Counted from the first letter of the stretch, positions 15,184-24,963 are shown. The stretch is DNA of 33,642 nucleotides from Bacteroidota bacterium (GCA_016194985.1 JACQAK010000110.1:1-33642), one strand, 5' to 3'. Notes: a model not told the origin generated them from the letters alone. A program made the numbers and translations.

Positions 15184-18100
15184 TTATCTAAATATCGTTA
15201 ATGGACTTGTATAAGCATTTGGATATGCCGGATGATTCAAATTAATGATATAATAGTATGTTCCCACCGGCAGATCTTTTCCTTTATACTGTCCGTTAAA
15301 CGGAACTGCATAGCCTTTCGAATAAAACAATCTTTCTCCCCAACGGTTATAAACCTCCACCTCACAATCAGGGAACTGATAAATAAAATCAATCTGCCAT
15401 ACATCGTTCTTACCGTCAGCATTAGGAGAGAATCCGTTAGGTATTGTAATTTCAGGATAAACTAATACAGTAACGGTATCCCAATTTGAGCAGCCATTTC
15501 CATCTACAACCGTTACAGTATACACTGTAGTAACAGTTGTGCCGGATGTTGGATTAGATCCTGCCGGATTATCCAGAGATGTAACAGGTGTCCAGCTATA
15601 GGTGCTTCCCGTTGGTCCGGTTGGATTACCGCCAATAGTTGCTGAAGATAAAAGCGGGATACTTACCATCGGCCCCGCATCTACATTTGGCAAGGCAAGA
15701 GATGTTACTGTTACCGAATCTCTGTCAATACAGGCGCCATTAGAAGCCACTAACACATAGGTACTGGTTCCGGTTGCAGGATTTACAGTTGTAATAAGCG
15801 TATTGGAAACAACTGTATTAGATGGCAATTCAAGCCATTGGTAATTGATACCTCCACTGGAGTTTGATCCATTTAACTGCAATGTTCCGTTTTGACAAAA
15901 CAGTGTATCGTTTCCTGCCACAGCGTTAACCGTTAATATCGAATTAATTCTAAATGATGAATCAATCGTACAACCAAAGTTATCTGTTAAGTTAATCGTG
16001 TAATTACCAATCGATAAATTTGATATATCTTCCGTGTTAAATGATCCAGGAGTCCAGGTATACGTGTATGGAGAAACGCCTCCGGAAACGGTAATATCGA
16101 TTGCTCCGTCTGACACCGTATTACAACTTGCATCTGTAATAGCAGCCGTCATTGTTAAGGTAGGAGGATTCGTTAACGAATATGATTCTGAAACAGGACA
16201 TCCGTTAGCATCACTTACCGTAACTGAATAAGCGCCTGAACATAATCCGTTAATAGTAGGAGTAGAAGGTTCTGTTGGTGTCCAGCTATAAGTATACGGC
16301 AATGTTCCTCCTATTGGAATAGTTGTTAATGACCCGTTACAGTTATTAGTACAGGTAGGGTTATCCAAATCAGGAGTACTAAACACTACCGGTGATATCG
16401 TATTTAAAGAGAAATTTGCAACAGCCTGACATCCCGCTGCATCTGTTACCATAACCGAATATACCCCGGCGCATAATCCGCTAACAACAGGTGCAGTTGC
16501 CCCATTCGACCATAGTGGTGTATAGCCCGGTGTGCCTGCAGAAATAGTAAGGCTTATTTTTCCATCGCAAATACCGTTACATGAAATGTCTTTTTTGGTA
16601 GAGGTAATCAAGGGGCCATTGATCGAATTAATGGCATACACCTGAGTTTGTGAGCAATTTCCATCTGATACCGTCAGTGTATAAATCCCCGGAGCCAAGT
16701 TGGTTACCGTTGCCGTGTTACCTGCTGGTAACCATGCATACGTATAAGTTCCGGTTCCTCCCGAAACATTAACTGTAATAGAGCCCGTACTGGATGTGCA
16801 GGAAGACTGGGTTACCTGTGGTGTGATGGTAAATGCCGTTGCGGCACCAATAACAACACTGGCAGTTCTGGAACAACCGTTGATATCTGTCATATTACAG
16901 AAATAAGTCCCGGCACAAAGTCCATTTAAAGTCTGTGATGAAGAACCATTGTGTACCCAATGATACGTAATAGGGCCGGTTCCTCCGATGGCAGTAACGG
17001 ATACCGTTCCATCGCAGGTTCCACCACAGGATACATCTGCAAATGTTACGGTTTCTCCCGTTATTGAAGAAGAGCTATTGATGATAACATTCGAATTAGA
17101 TTGACATCCATTACCATCGGTGATTTGAACCATATAAACACCGGCACACAAATTAGTAGCCGTATTACCCGTTTGATTATTTACACTCCATAAATAGGTG
17201 TATCCCGGCGTTCCTCCAATAGGATTGATAATGGCCGAACCATTGCATAAATCGCAACTTGGTTCAGTGATTGTAGGAGTAAATGTTATTTGAGCTGGGG
17301 ATGTAACTGCAGCCGGTAATGTATTAAAGCATCCGTTAGCATCTGTAATTGTTACAGAATATGTTCCGTTACATAACCCGATGGCTGAAGCTGAAGCCTG
17401 CCCAATTGGGTCGTTCCATGCATATGAATAGGGCGGCAAGCCTCCCGCTACATTAGTTGCTAATAATGTTCCGTTACAATTTCCAAAACATGTATTATTG
17501 GTGGCAAAAGTACTACTTGTAATGGTTGTAATGCTAGGAACAGTATATGTTGTTGCATATGTACAATTCAAATTATCTGTAATCACAATCGAAATTAGTC
17601 CAGGGCACAAGCCATTCACTGTTTGTGTTGTTGCACTGTTACTCCACGCATATGTATAAGTACCATTACCTCCGGTTGGATTCACAGAAATACTTCCGTT
17701 ACAATTCCCTGAGCAGGCGGCGCTCGTAATAATTTCGTTATCATCAATGAGTTGTGGCTCGCTGATGGTTACTGATTGAAAGAACAAACAATTATTGGCA
17801 TCTTCGATTTGTGCCGTATAAGATCCTGCGCATAAATTTGTAATAGTTGTAGCGGCCGAAACCGGATTGACCCAACTCAATGTATAAGGAGATGTTCCTC
17901 CCACAGGATTTGAAACATCCGCAGTACCATTACATAACCCATGACACGTTACGTTGGTAGATGTGATCGTAGCCCCGCTTGGCCCGTTCGAATTACTTAA
18001 AGGAATAGAAATAGTAGCCGAACAGGATGCGGCATCAGTGACAATAACCGTATAAACTCCGGCTCCCAAACTAGTAACCAATGAATTAGTAGCCTGAGCG

Positions 18101-21100
18101 CCCGGCACAGGTGGCAACCAATTGTAAGTATAAGGAGCTACTCCGGATGAGGCGGTTGCATTAATTGATCCATCATTAAATCCACAGGTAGCAGGAGTTA
18201 TCGCGGGATTCAAGGATATAGCCGGAGGATCAAGTAATGTAACTACCTGAACATTCTGACATAAATTTGCATCTGTTAATGTTAAAGTATAAGAACCCGC
18301 ACATAAATTGGTAACGGTTTGATTTAAATTAAGAGGGGTTTGCCATAAGTATGAGAAAGGTGCTGTTCCGCCAATTGGGTTAGCTGTAACAATACCATTA
18401 CATCCTGAATTACAGGTAGGATTCGTAAATGATATATTCGCAATCAATGCTGCAGGATCTGTTAATACAACCAAAGCCTGCCCTGTACATAAACTATCGT
18501 CTGTTACAATCACTGTGTAATTTCCGGCACATAATCCTGTAGGATTAGGAACAGGACCGCCGTTAGGTATCCAATTATAGCTATAGTTCGGATTACCGCC
18601 CGTTACTGTCGTTGCTACACTTCCGTTGCAGACAGCATTACATTTAGGATTACTAATAGTAGTAGTGACAATAATTGGTAAAGGCTCAGTGATATTAAAA
18701 TTATTGGAACTTACACAACCATTGGCATCAATGGCGCTACCCGTATATGTTCCTACACATAATCCTCCTATGGTTTGCGTAGGTGTAATAGGTGTTGTAT
18801 TATAGTTATAGGTATATGGAGCTGTTCCTCCGCTTGCATTAATAATAGCAGACCCATTACATTGCCCGTTACATTTCATATTCACCGAAGTGATCGTTGA
18901 AGTAAATACCGCCGGTTGTCCTATAGTTACTATTCCTGAAATGCTGCAGCCATTAGCATCCATAACGGTTACCGTATAATCGCCTGAACACAAATTCACC
19001 AGTGTATCTATATTAGCTCCTGCAAAAGATCCGAATGGAGTCCAGGTATAAGTATAAGGTCCTGTTCCTCCCCCTACTATAGCCCTCACGCCACCTGTAC
19101 AATTACCATTACACAACACATCTTTTTTATTAAAATTAAGTGTTAATGTTGCAGGCTGAGTTACAACAAAAGTATTTGTAATTAAACAGCCATTAGCATC
19201 TGCAATATCCACCGAATAACTTCCCGCACACAAATTAACCGGATCCTGGCCAGAACCACCGGAAGGGCTCCATGTATAACTATATGAAGGTATGCCGCCG
19301 GAAGGTGATAAATTAATGGATGCCGTGCATGCCGAGTTACAGGTTGCATTGGTCACCAAACCGGAAGACGTTAGTTGAGTGGGCTGAGCAATATTTACTG
19401 TTTGATTCGTAATACAATTATTAACGTCGGTAACAACAGGGATAAAAAGACCTGCACATAATCCTGTTACAACCGTATTGGTAGATGAAACCGGCGCAGG
19501 CCAGTTTACATTAAAAGGCCCTGAGCCTGAAATAGTAAGAGTAGCAGATCCTGTACATGATCCAAAGCAGGAAATAGAATTTGAAGTTACAGTAACAGTA
19601 GGTCCTGTAGGGTTGTTAAGCGTCGTAATAATTGTTTGGTTACAACCTGCAGCATCTATGACATTCAATGAATAAGTGCCGGCTGACAGATTGGTTAATG
19701 GGTTTGCAGAAGATCCGCCCGGTAACCAGGAAAGCGTGTATGTTGGTGTGCCTCCACTGATAGTCGCATTTATTGCGCCATTAGAGGAAGTACATGTTGT
19801 TGGATTGGTGAATGTAAAACTAGCTGTTAAAGAGTTGGCTTGAGTGATCGTAACGATTTGCGTTTGAGAGCAATTATTAGCATCTGTTGCTGTTACCGTA
19901 TAATCCCCCGGACACAGCCCATTGATAGAAGAGGTTGTTGCCCCTCCCGGTTGCCATTTATAAGAAATCGCACCGGTTCCTCCTGATGCATTGGCACTTG
20001 CAATACCATTACAAAGGCCATTACAGGTTACATTGGTTTGATTGACCGTTAAGGTAATTGCAGGTGGATTTACAAAATTTACGGTGCTGGTATTTGAACA
20101 GCCGTTTGCATCAGATACAACAACTGTATGTGTTCCCGCGCATAAATTAATTGCGGTTTGCGTATTTTGAACAGATGGTGTCCAGGTATAATTATAAGGA
20201 CCTATACCTCCCGAAGGATTAGCTGTTGCAATTCCCGAACAAACCCCGTTACATGTTAACGTGCTACCATTAGTTGTTGCCAATATAATAACTGTTTGAT
20301 TAATTTGAACCGTCTGAGTAGACGTACAACCTTTCGCATCTGTTACGATAACAGTTTGAACCCCTACGCAAAGATTATTTGCCGTTGGTGTGGTTTGTCC
20401 TCCCGGAGACCAGGAATAAGTATATGGTGCGGTTCCTCCGATGCCATTTGCTGTGGCCGAACCAATACAAACATTACAACTAGGTTGCACATTGCTTATA
20501 GACGCTGTTAATACTGCCGGCTGAGAAACGTTAGCTGCAACTGAAGCAATACATCCCTTGGAATCTGTAACGTTTGCCACGTAATTTCCTACACATAATC
20601 CACTGGCAGTAGCAGTAGTTTGAGCCGGTACCGAATTCCATGAATAAAAATATCCAGGAGTTCCGCCTGTTGGCGTAACCGTAACTATTCCATCGCATGA
20701 GCCTGCACAACTCACAGTTGCATTGGTAGCTGTTAATGTTATAGCAGGGGGTGTAACAATAGCCACCGTTTGTATTTTAGTACAGCCAAAGAAATCAGTG
20801 ACTGTTGCTGTATAAGTTCCCTGGCATAACCCGGAAATAATATTTCCTGTATTTCCATTATTCCAGTTAATGGCATAATTTGGGGTTCCACCACTCACCG
20901 AAGCTGTGGCAATACCTGTACATTGTGCGTTACAATTAGGATTTGTAGGAGTAATGCTTACAGTTAAATCAGGGGGAGCTGTAACCGTTGCCGTACCTAT
21001 TCCTTTACATCCATTGGCATCAGTAACCGTGGCTGTATGAACACCAACGCATTGATTGGTTAAAGAAGATCCTGTTCCTCCGGCACTCCACGTAAATGTA

Positions 21101-23667
21101 TAAAGCGGTGTACCTCCGTTTACAACAGTTGATATTGTAGCATTACATTGATTAAAACAATTAATAGGGGTAGTATTTAATGTAAGAATAATAGGATTAG
21201 GCTGGGTCAAATTAATTACCTGATTTTTTATACATCCTCTGGAATCTTTCACTATTAATGTATAAGAGCCGGCACATAAGTTCGTATAAGGAGGGTTTGA
21301 TGTAAGCGAACCGCTTGATGATTGAAGGGTAAATGTATAAGGTGTAGTTCCTCCTGAAGGATTAGAATTAATGGAGCCATTACATAATCCATTACATGTT
21401 GGTATAACAGAAGTGGCATTGGTTGTTATAGGGATAGGTTGAGTAATACTGACTGTATTCGTTATATTACACAAGTTAGCATCTGTTACTTTTAATGTAA
21501 ATGTTCCCGGACATAAATTGGTGATAGCTGCTGTACTTTGACCGGAAGGATTTCCAGGAGACCAGCTGTAAGTGTATGAGCCTGCTCCTCCACCCGGATT
21601 TCCGGCAGCTGTTCCATCGCAAGCGCCATTACAGGTAATACTGGTACTGGCAATCGTTAAGGTAAGAGCAGGAGGTTGTGTAATTGTAACCGTGTTTGTG
21701 AATTGACATCCTAAAAAGTCTGTGATCGTATAAACATAGGCACCGGCACATAAATTGGTTGCAATAGAACCTGATGATACTGCAGGAGTCCAGTTGTAGG
21801 TAAAGTTAGGAGTTCCTCCTGACGGATGTAAGTTAACAGATCCATTACACACAGCATTACATAATATGTTAGACTGAGTAGGACTAGCCGTTAATGTTGG
21901 AGGAGATAAAATTGCCACCGTAATTGTTTTTACACAATTTCCATTATTTGTAACTGTACAGGTATAATTTCCTGCACATAAGCCTGAAGCTGATGCTCCT
22001 GACCCTCCACTTGGTGCCCAGGAATACGAAAAGGCCCCAAGGCCACCTGTTGCAGTTACAGAAGCTGTCCCATTGCAGATACTACCACAATTCAAATCGG
22101 TTTTAGTAACCGTTAATGTAATAGCCGGAGGTTGAGTAATGTTAGCATTATAAACAGCTGTACAGGTTTTGCTATCGGTAACAGTCATCGTAACAATTCC
22201 GGGACATAAGTTAGCTATAGTAGCGGTTGTGGATGTAGAAGGGGTTGATGAAGCAGATAGCCATGAATAGGAATAGGGGCCAACACCACCCGTTGGAGCA
22301 ACTGTAGCTGATCCGTTGCAAGCTCCATTACAGGTCACATCTGTTGATGCACCATGTGGATTAATCAGCGCCGGTTGAGTCATTGTGGTTGTAAATGTTT
22401 TACTACAATTTTTACTGTCAGCTACTAAAAACGAATAAGTGCCTGCACATAAACCGGAAACCGAAGTTGTAGTAACAGCAGGAATGTTTGTATAAGTTGC
22501 AACCGTAGAACCCGACAATGCTGCAATCACAGAAATATTATATGGCGGCGAACCACCACTTGGGAAAATATTTAAAGCGCCGTCACAGTCACCAAAACAT
22601 CTGGGTTGTTTTAATCCCGAAAAAATAAGTCCCACAGAAGTCGGTGCCTGCGGAGTAGGCAATCCGTTTAATTGAGTAACAAATCCGCCGGCATCAAATA
22701 CAAATATATCCAATTGGCCATTACAGGAACAGATAGAATTTAGTGAATAAGTAGATGAGTTTATTCCGTTAGCACCACTGGGGAAACAACCCGAACTGTT
22801 ATTAAATAACATATCATATGGGCCTGTAGTACAGCTTGGATCAAAACCGATTGTTATGGAAGCGTCACAAGATCCCGCGCAAGAAGGGTTTGTAAAAGAA
22901 TAGGTAATAGTACATGCCTGGGGATTAGGATTTGTGTTAAAAATTTTCGGCTGCAAACCCAAATCAACTAAAGAATTTACTCGATACAAGGCGGGATTAT
23001 TTTTTTGAGCAATAACAATTAAATCGTTTGACTTAAAAGATACATTATCCTCTAAAACAATTCTATTCTTGATATATAAAACCGAGTGAATAGTTTTAAA
23101 AACTACTTTATCTGAAATGGCTTCAAGATTTCCGGCAATAATAGACGTATTGTTTAATGTATAATTGCCTTTATTGATTTTAAGTAAATAGTTGTCTGCT
23201 ACTTTAACTGATTGTAAATCCCAGTTTCCTTGCTCAAACAACACATCCGCTTTCACACTATTCTTGCAAAAATTAACGGTATGATTTTCTGAAGAACTAT
23301 TGGTGAAAACAAGCTTCGTATTTGCTTCAAAAAAGGTTTTCTCATTTAATATAAAATCCCCACCACAATTTAATGTCGACAGGTCACTTCCTCTGAAATA
23401 ATAATCGCTTTTAGTTTGGTTGAATTTGACAGATTTAATATGAATCAGTCCCGTTATATCAATCACCAATCCGTTAGAACTGGAATTGTCGTCAAAAACT
23501 AAATCAGTGCTCGGTGAAGGGCTCACTCCTACTGCTGTTCCACCGCTTGTATACGACCAATGATGTCCATCGTTTATATTTCCAGAGCCACCTACCCAAT
23601 ACAAGGTTTGTGATTTTGAAAAAAACGACAAAAATAAAGCGATAAAAAGTAGTAGCTTTTTGAACAT
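15184..23667 (-). CDS. Giant T9SS type B surface protein with about 30 SprB repeats
   Basis: This is a 2827-residue secreted protein. A signal peptide (residues 1-19) is followed by an N-terminal domain (about 20-240) starting YWVGGSGNINDGHHWSY, likely a beta-helix-type module. A degenerate repeat lies at about 250-345. Twenty-nine SprB-type repeats of about 77 residues follow (345-2579), typically T-C-N-G-x-C-N-G, GGTPxYTYSW, NLCAGTYTVTVTDANGC, and a QPPA-type linker. After them comes an Ig/PKD-like region (about 2580-2735), then the gliding-motility C-terminal domain (about 2740-2827: IPNGFSPNADGKNDVW ... VYNRWGERLF ... GTYYYIINL), a T9SS type B sorting signal. SprB of Flavobacterium is a cell-surface adhesin for gliding and has similar repeats; this may be its functional counterpart, but no motility role is proven here. 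The adjacent PorP/SprF gene supports T9SS export. Confidence 0.95.
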   Translation of the reverse strand: MFKKLLLFIALFLSFFSKSQTLYWVGGSGNINDGHHWSYTSGGTAVGVSPSPSTDLVFDDNSSSNGLVIDITGLIHIKSVKFNQTKSDYYFRGSDLSTLNCGGDFILNEKTFFEANTKLVFTNSSSENHTVNFCKNSVKADVLFEQGNWDLQSVKVADNYLLKINKGNYTLNNTSIIAGNLEAISDKVVFKTIHSVLYIKNRIVLEDNVSFKSNDLIVIAQKNNPALYRVNSLVDLGLQPKIFNTNPNPQACTITYSFTNPSCAGSCDASITIGFDPSCTTGPYDMLFNNSSGCFPSGANGINSSTYSLNSICSCNGQLDIFVFDAGGFVTQLNGLPTPQAPTSVGLIFSGLKQPRCFGDCDGALNIFPSGGSPPYNISVIAALSGSTVATYTNIPAVTTTSVSGLCAGTYSFLVADSKNCSKTFTTTMTQPALINPHGASTDVTCNGACNGSATVAPTGGVGPYSYSWLSASSTPSTSTTATIANLCPGIVTMTVTDSKTCTAVYNANITQPPAITLTVTKTDLNCGSICNGTASVTATGGLGAFSYSWAPSGGSGASASGLCAGNYTCTVTNNGNCVKTITVAILSPPTLTASPTQSNILCNAVCNGSVNLHPSGGTPNFTYNWTPAVSSGSIATNLCAGAYVYTITDFLGCQFTNTVTITQPPALTLTIASTSITCNGACDGTAAGNPGGGAGSYTYSWSPGNPSGQSTAAITNLCPGTFTLKVTDANLCNITNTVSITQPIPITTNATSVIPTCNGLCNGSINSNPSGGTTPYTFTLQSSSGSLTSNPPYTNLCAGSYTLIVKDSRGCIKNQVINLTQPNPIILTLNTTPINCFNQCNATISTVVNGGTPLYTFTWSAGGTGSSLTNQCVGVHTATVTDANGCKGIGTATVTAPPDLTVSITPTNPNCNAQCTGIATASVSGGTPNYAINWNNGNTGNIISGLCQGTYTATVTDFFGCTKIQTVAIVTPPAITLTATNATVSCAGSCDGIVTVTPTGGTPGYFYSWNSVPAQTTATASGLCVGNYVANVTDSKGCIASVAANVSQPAVLTASISNVQPSCNVCIGSATANGIGGTAPYTYSWSPGGQTTPTANNLCVGVQTVIVTDAKGCTSTQTVQINQTVIILATTNGSTLTCNGVCSGIATANPSGGIGPYNYTWTPSVQNTQTAINLCAGTHTVVVSDANGCSNTSTVNFVNPPAITLTVNQTNVTCNGLCNGIASANASGGTGAISYKWQPGGATTSSINGLCPGDYTVTATDANNCSQTQIVTITQANSLTASFTFTNPTTCTSSNGAINATISGGTPTYTLSWLPGGSSANPLTNLSAGTYSLNVIDAAGCNQTIITTLNNPTGPTVTVTSNSISCFGSCTGSATLTISGSGPFNVNWPAPVSSTNTVVTGLCAGLFIPVVTDVNNCITNQTVNIAQPTQLTSSGLVTNATCNSACTASINLSPSGGIPSYSYTWSPSGGSGQDPVNLCAGSYSVDIADANGCLITNTFVVTQPATLTLNFNKKDVLCNGNCTGGVRAIVGGGTGPYTYTWTPFGSFAGANIDTLVNLCSGDYTVTVMDANGCSISGIVTIGQPAVFTSTITSVNMKCNGQCNGSAIINASGGTAPYTYNYNTTPITPTQTIGGLCVGTYTGSAIDANGCVSSNNFNITEPLPIIVTTTISNPKCNAVCNGSVATTVTGGNPNYSYNWIPNGGPVPNPTGLCAGNYTVIVTDDSLCTGQALVVLTDPAALIANISFTNPTCNSGCNGIVTANPIGGTAPFSYLWQTPLNLNQTVTNLCAGSYTLTLTDANLCQNVQVVTLLDPPAISLNPAITPATCGFNDGSINATASSGVAPYTYNWLPPVPGAQATNSLVTSLGAGVYTVIVTDAASCSATISIPLSNSNGPSGATITSTNVTCHGLCNGTADVSNPVGGTSPYTLSWVNPVSAATTITNLCAGSYTAQIEDANNCLFFQSVTISEPQLIDDNEIITSAACSGNCNGSISVNPTGGNGTYTYAWSNSATTQTVNGLCPGLISIVITDNLNCTYATTYTVPSITTITSSTFATNNTCFGNCNGTLLATNVAGGLPPYSYAWNDPIGQASASAIGLCNGTYSVTITDANGCFNTLPAAVTSPAQITFTPTITEPSCDLCNGSAIINPIGGTPGYTYLWSVNNQTGNTATNLCAGVYMVQITDGNGCQSNSNVIINSSSSITGETVTFADVSCGGTCDGTVSVTAIGGTGPITYHWVHNGSSSQTLNGLCAGTYFCNMTDINGCSRTASVVIGAATAFTITPQVTQSSCTSSTGSITVNVSGGTGTYTYAWLPAGNTATVTNLAPGIYTLTVSDGNCSQTQVYAINSINGPLITSTKKDISCNGICDGKISLTISAGTPGYTPLWSNGATAPVVSGLCAGVYSVMVTDAAGCQAVANFSLNTISPVVFSTPDLDNPTCTNNCNGSLTTIPIGGTLPYTYSWTPTEPSTPTINGLCSGAYSVTVSDANGCPVSESYSLTNPPTLTMTAAITDASCNTVSDGAIDITVSGGVSPYTYTWTPGSFNTEDISNLSIGNYTINLTDNFGCTIDSSFRINSILTVNAVAGNDTLFCQNGTLQLNGSNSSGGINYQWLELPSNTVVSNTLITTVNPATGTSTYVLVASNGACIDRDSVTVTSLALPNVDAGPMVSIPLLSSATIGGNPTGPTGSTYSWTPVTSLDNPAGSNPTSGTTVTTVYTVTVVDGNGCSNWDTVTVLVYPEITIPNGFSPNADGKNDVWQIDFIYQFPDCEVEVYNRWGERLFYSKGYAVPFNGQYKGKDLPVGTYYYIINLNHPAYPNAYTSPLTIFR
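15931..22635 (-). repeat. Tandem array of 29 SprB-type coding repeats
   Basis: Repeats average about 77 codons (about 231 nt) and are diverged at the DNA level, so they are old rather than a recent expansion. Each has an invariant first Cys (before N-G) and last Cys (in T-D-x-x-G-C). Twenty-five also have a second Cys three residues after the first (two residues in repeats 10 and 24) and a third in the L-C-A-G motif. Repeats 13, 20, 26 and 29 lack both. Repeats are numbered from the N-terminus. Confidence 0.9.
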
Positions 23668-23709
23668 AACGATTTTTAACTTTTACGAATTTAAAGCAGT
23701 TTAGGTTTC

Positions 23710-23742
23710 TAAATTTAAGAAAATAACCCTAATATTAACAAT
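23710..23742 (-). promoter_or_regulatory. Candidate promoter for the giant T9SS gene and PorP/SprF
   Basis: On the minus strand TAAATTTA (23717-23710; one mismatch to TAnnTTTG) is preceded after 21 nt by ATTG (23742-23739; one mismatch to TTTG). It lies 42 nt before the start codon, a normal leader length. The region is shared with the divergent NUDIX gene. Confidence 0.45.
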
Positions 23743-23791
23743 TCAACTGTGTGAAACCCATGTTTAACTGATTGAAGTTAATTTTAAAAAT

Positions 23792-24364
23792 ATGATCAAC
23801 AAAAAAGACCCTTTGAATAGTTGGGAAACATTATCCTCCGAATTGGTTTATGAATCGGCATGGATAGCTGTTAACAAACACCAAACCATTAATCCGGCCG
23901 GAAATCCGGCCATATATAGCGTTGTTAATTTTAAAAATTTAGCCATTGGCATTGTGCCATTGAGTGAAGATGGTTATACCTGGCTAGTAGGTCAATGGAG
24001 ATATCCTTTAAATGCTTATAGCTGGGAAATTCCTGAAGGAGGTGGTCCGTTAGGAGAAGCCCCGATAGACACGGCTATAAGAGAATTAAAAGAAGAAACA
24101 GGAATTGTTGCGAAAAAATTTGAAGAGATCATGCAACTACACCTGAGTAATTCTGCTACGGATGAACATGCATTTGTGTTTTTAGCAACCGATTTAACAT
24201 TTGAAGAATCCGAGCCGGAAGAAACAGAAGATCTGAAAGTGAAAAAAATTCATATCAACGAAGTATTTGACATGGTAATGAAAGGTGAAATTACAGACGG
24301 TATAAGCGTAGCTGCTATTTTTAAAGTGAAATATTTGATCGACAGCGGAACATTAAAGATTTAG
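23792..24364 (+). CDS. NUDIX hydrolase, ADP-ribose pyrophosphatase-like
   Basis: This 190-residue hydrolase cleaves nucleoside diphosphates linked to another group. The Nudix box is complete: G83, E89, R97-E98-L99, E101-E102 and G104-I105 in the order G-x5-E-x7-R-E-U-x-E-E-x-G-U. WEIPEGGG just before the box and the beta-strand VVNFKNLAIGIVPLSEDG fit the ADP-ribose/ADP-sugar pyrophosphatase branch. No signal peptide is seen. It is monocistronic and divergent from the giant T9SS gene. It converges on kdsC, with an intergenic repeat between them. The natural substrate cannot be read from the sequence. Confidence 0.9.
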   Translation: MINKKDPLNSWETLSSELVYESAWIAVNKHQTINPAGNPAIYSVVNFKNLAIGIVPLSEDGYTWLVGQWRYPLNAYSWEIPEGGGPLGEAPIDTAIRELKEETGIVAKKFEEIMQLHLSNSATDEHAFVFLATDLTFEESEPEETEDLKVKKIHINEVFDMVMKGEITDGISVAAIFKVKYLIDSGTLKI

Positions 24365-24365
24365 A

Positions 24366-24417
24366 GTTCTTGACTTTCTGTTCCCGACTCCGCTCGAACT
24401 GACAGACATTCGAACTG
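24366..24417 (-). repeat. Intergenic repeat, copy B (partly duplicated)
   Basis: Read on the minus strand, this contains GTCAGTTCGAGCGGAGTC followed by GGGAAC, and ends in GTCAAGAAC. A second partial unit (CAGTTCGAA) precedes it. The core matches copy A (6156-6179) at 20 of 24 positions. It fills the gap between the convergent NUDIX and kdsC genes. Confidence 0.6.
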
Positions 24418-24436
24418 ATTATTATTTTATATCAAT

Positions 24437-24949
24437 CTACCAACCTGTTATTTCCCAGGTGCCCTGCGAACGCATCACCTGTTCAACAATATCACGTACA
24501 CAGCCCTGTCCTCCGTTTCTATTTGAAATATAAATACAAATATCTTTTATTTCATGTGCTGCGTCGTTAGGACTTGTTGCGATTCCCACACGCTTCATAA
24601 CCTCATAATCGGGTAAATCATCTCCCATGTATAAAATTTCTTCTTCTTTTAAATCATGTTCATTGATATAATCTTTATAGCATTGCAATTTATCATGCTG
24701 TGATAAAAATACATCTTCAATTCCCAAACCATGTAAGGCTTTTTTTACAATCTGGCTATTGCCTCCGGTAATAATACCTATACGATAGCCCTTTTTTACT
24801 GCTAATTGCAGCGCATATCCATCTTTAGAATTCAGGTTTCTGACAAACTCTCCACTCTCCATCAAAAAAACCTGACCATTCGTTAATACACCATCCACAT
24901 CAAATAATAAGGTTTTGATACGGGTTAATTTTTGTTTAAAGTTTTCCAT
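24437..24949 (-). CDS. kdsC: KdsC-like HAD phosphatase (3-deoxy-D-manno-octulosonate 8-phosphate phosphatase)
   Basis: This 170-residue capless HAD-family phosphatase dephosphorylates Kdo-8-phosphate in the Kdo/lipopolysaccharide pathway. The HAD motifs are D17-V-D19-G-V-L-T (nucleophile and acid), T61-G-G, K87 in HDKLQCYK, and G109-D110-D111-LPDYEVM. The tail GGQGCVRDIVEQVM is typical of KdsC. It begins 14 nt after the DUF2520 gene stop and is the last gene of the minus-strand series that includes the ccm genes. The convergent gap after it contains repeat copy B and no clear terminator. Related HAD phosphatases acting on other sugar phosphates cannot be fully excluded. Confidence 0.9.
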   Translation of the reverse strand: MENFKQKLTRIKTLLFDVDGVLTNGQVFLMESGEFVRNLNSKDGYALQLAVKKGYRIGIITGGNSQIVKKALHGLGIEDVFLSQHDKLQCYKDYINEHDLKEEEILYMGDDLPDYEVMKRVGIATSPNDAAHEIKDICIYISNRNGGQGCVRDIVEQVMRSQGTWEITGW

Positions 24950-24963
24950 TATATGTTGCAGAG

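Noticed and set aside
15931-22635. Regular period of about 230 nt resembling a repeat array such as CRISPR
   Set aside because: The whole stretch is one open frame and the period is that of a protein repeat. The DNA units are diverged, with no identical direct repeats or unique spacers.
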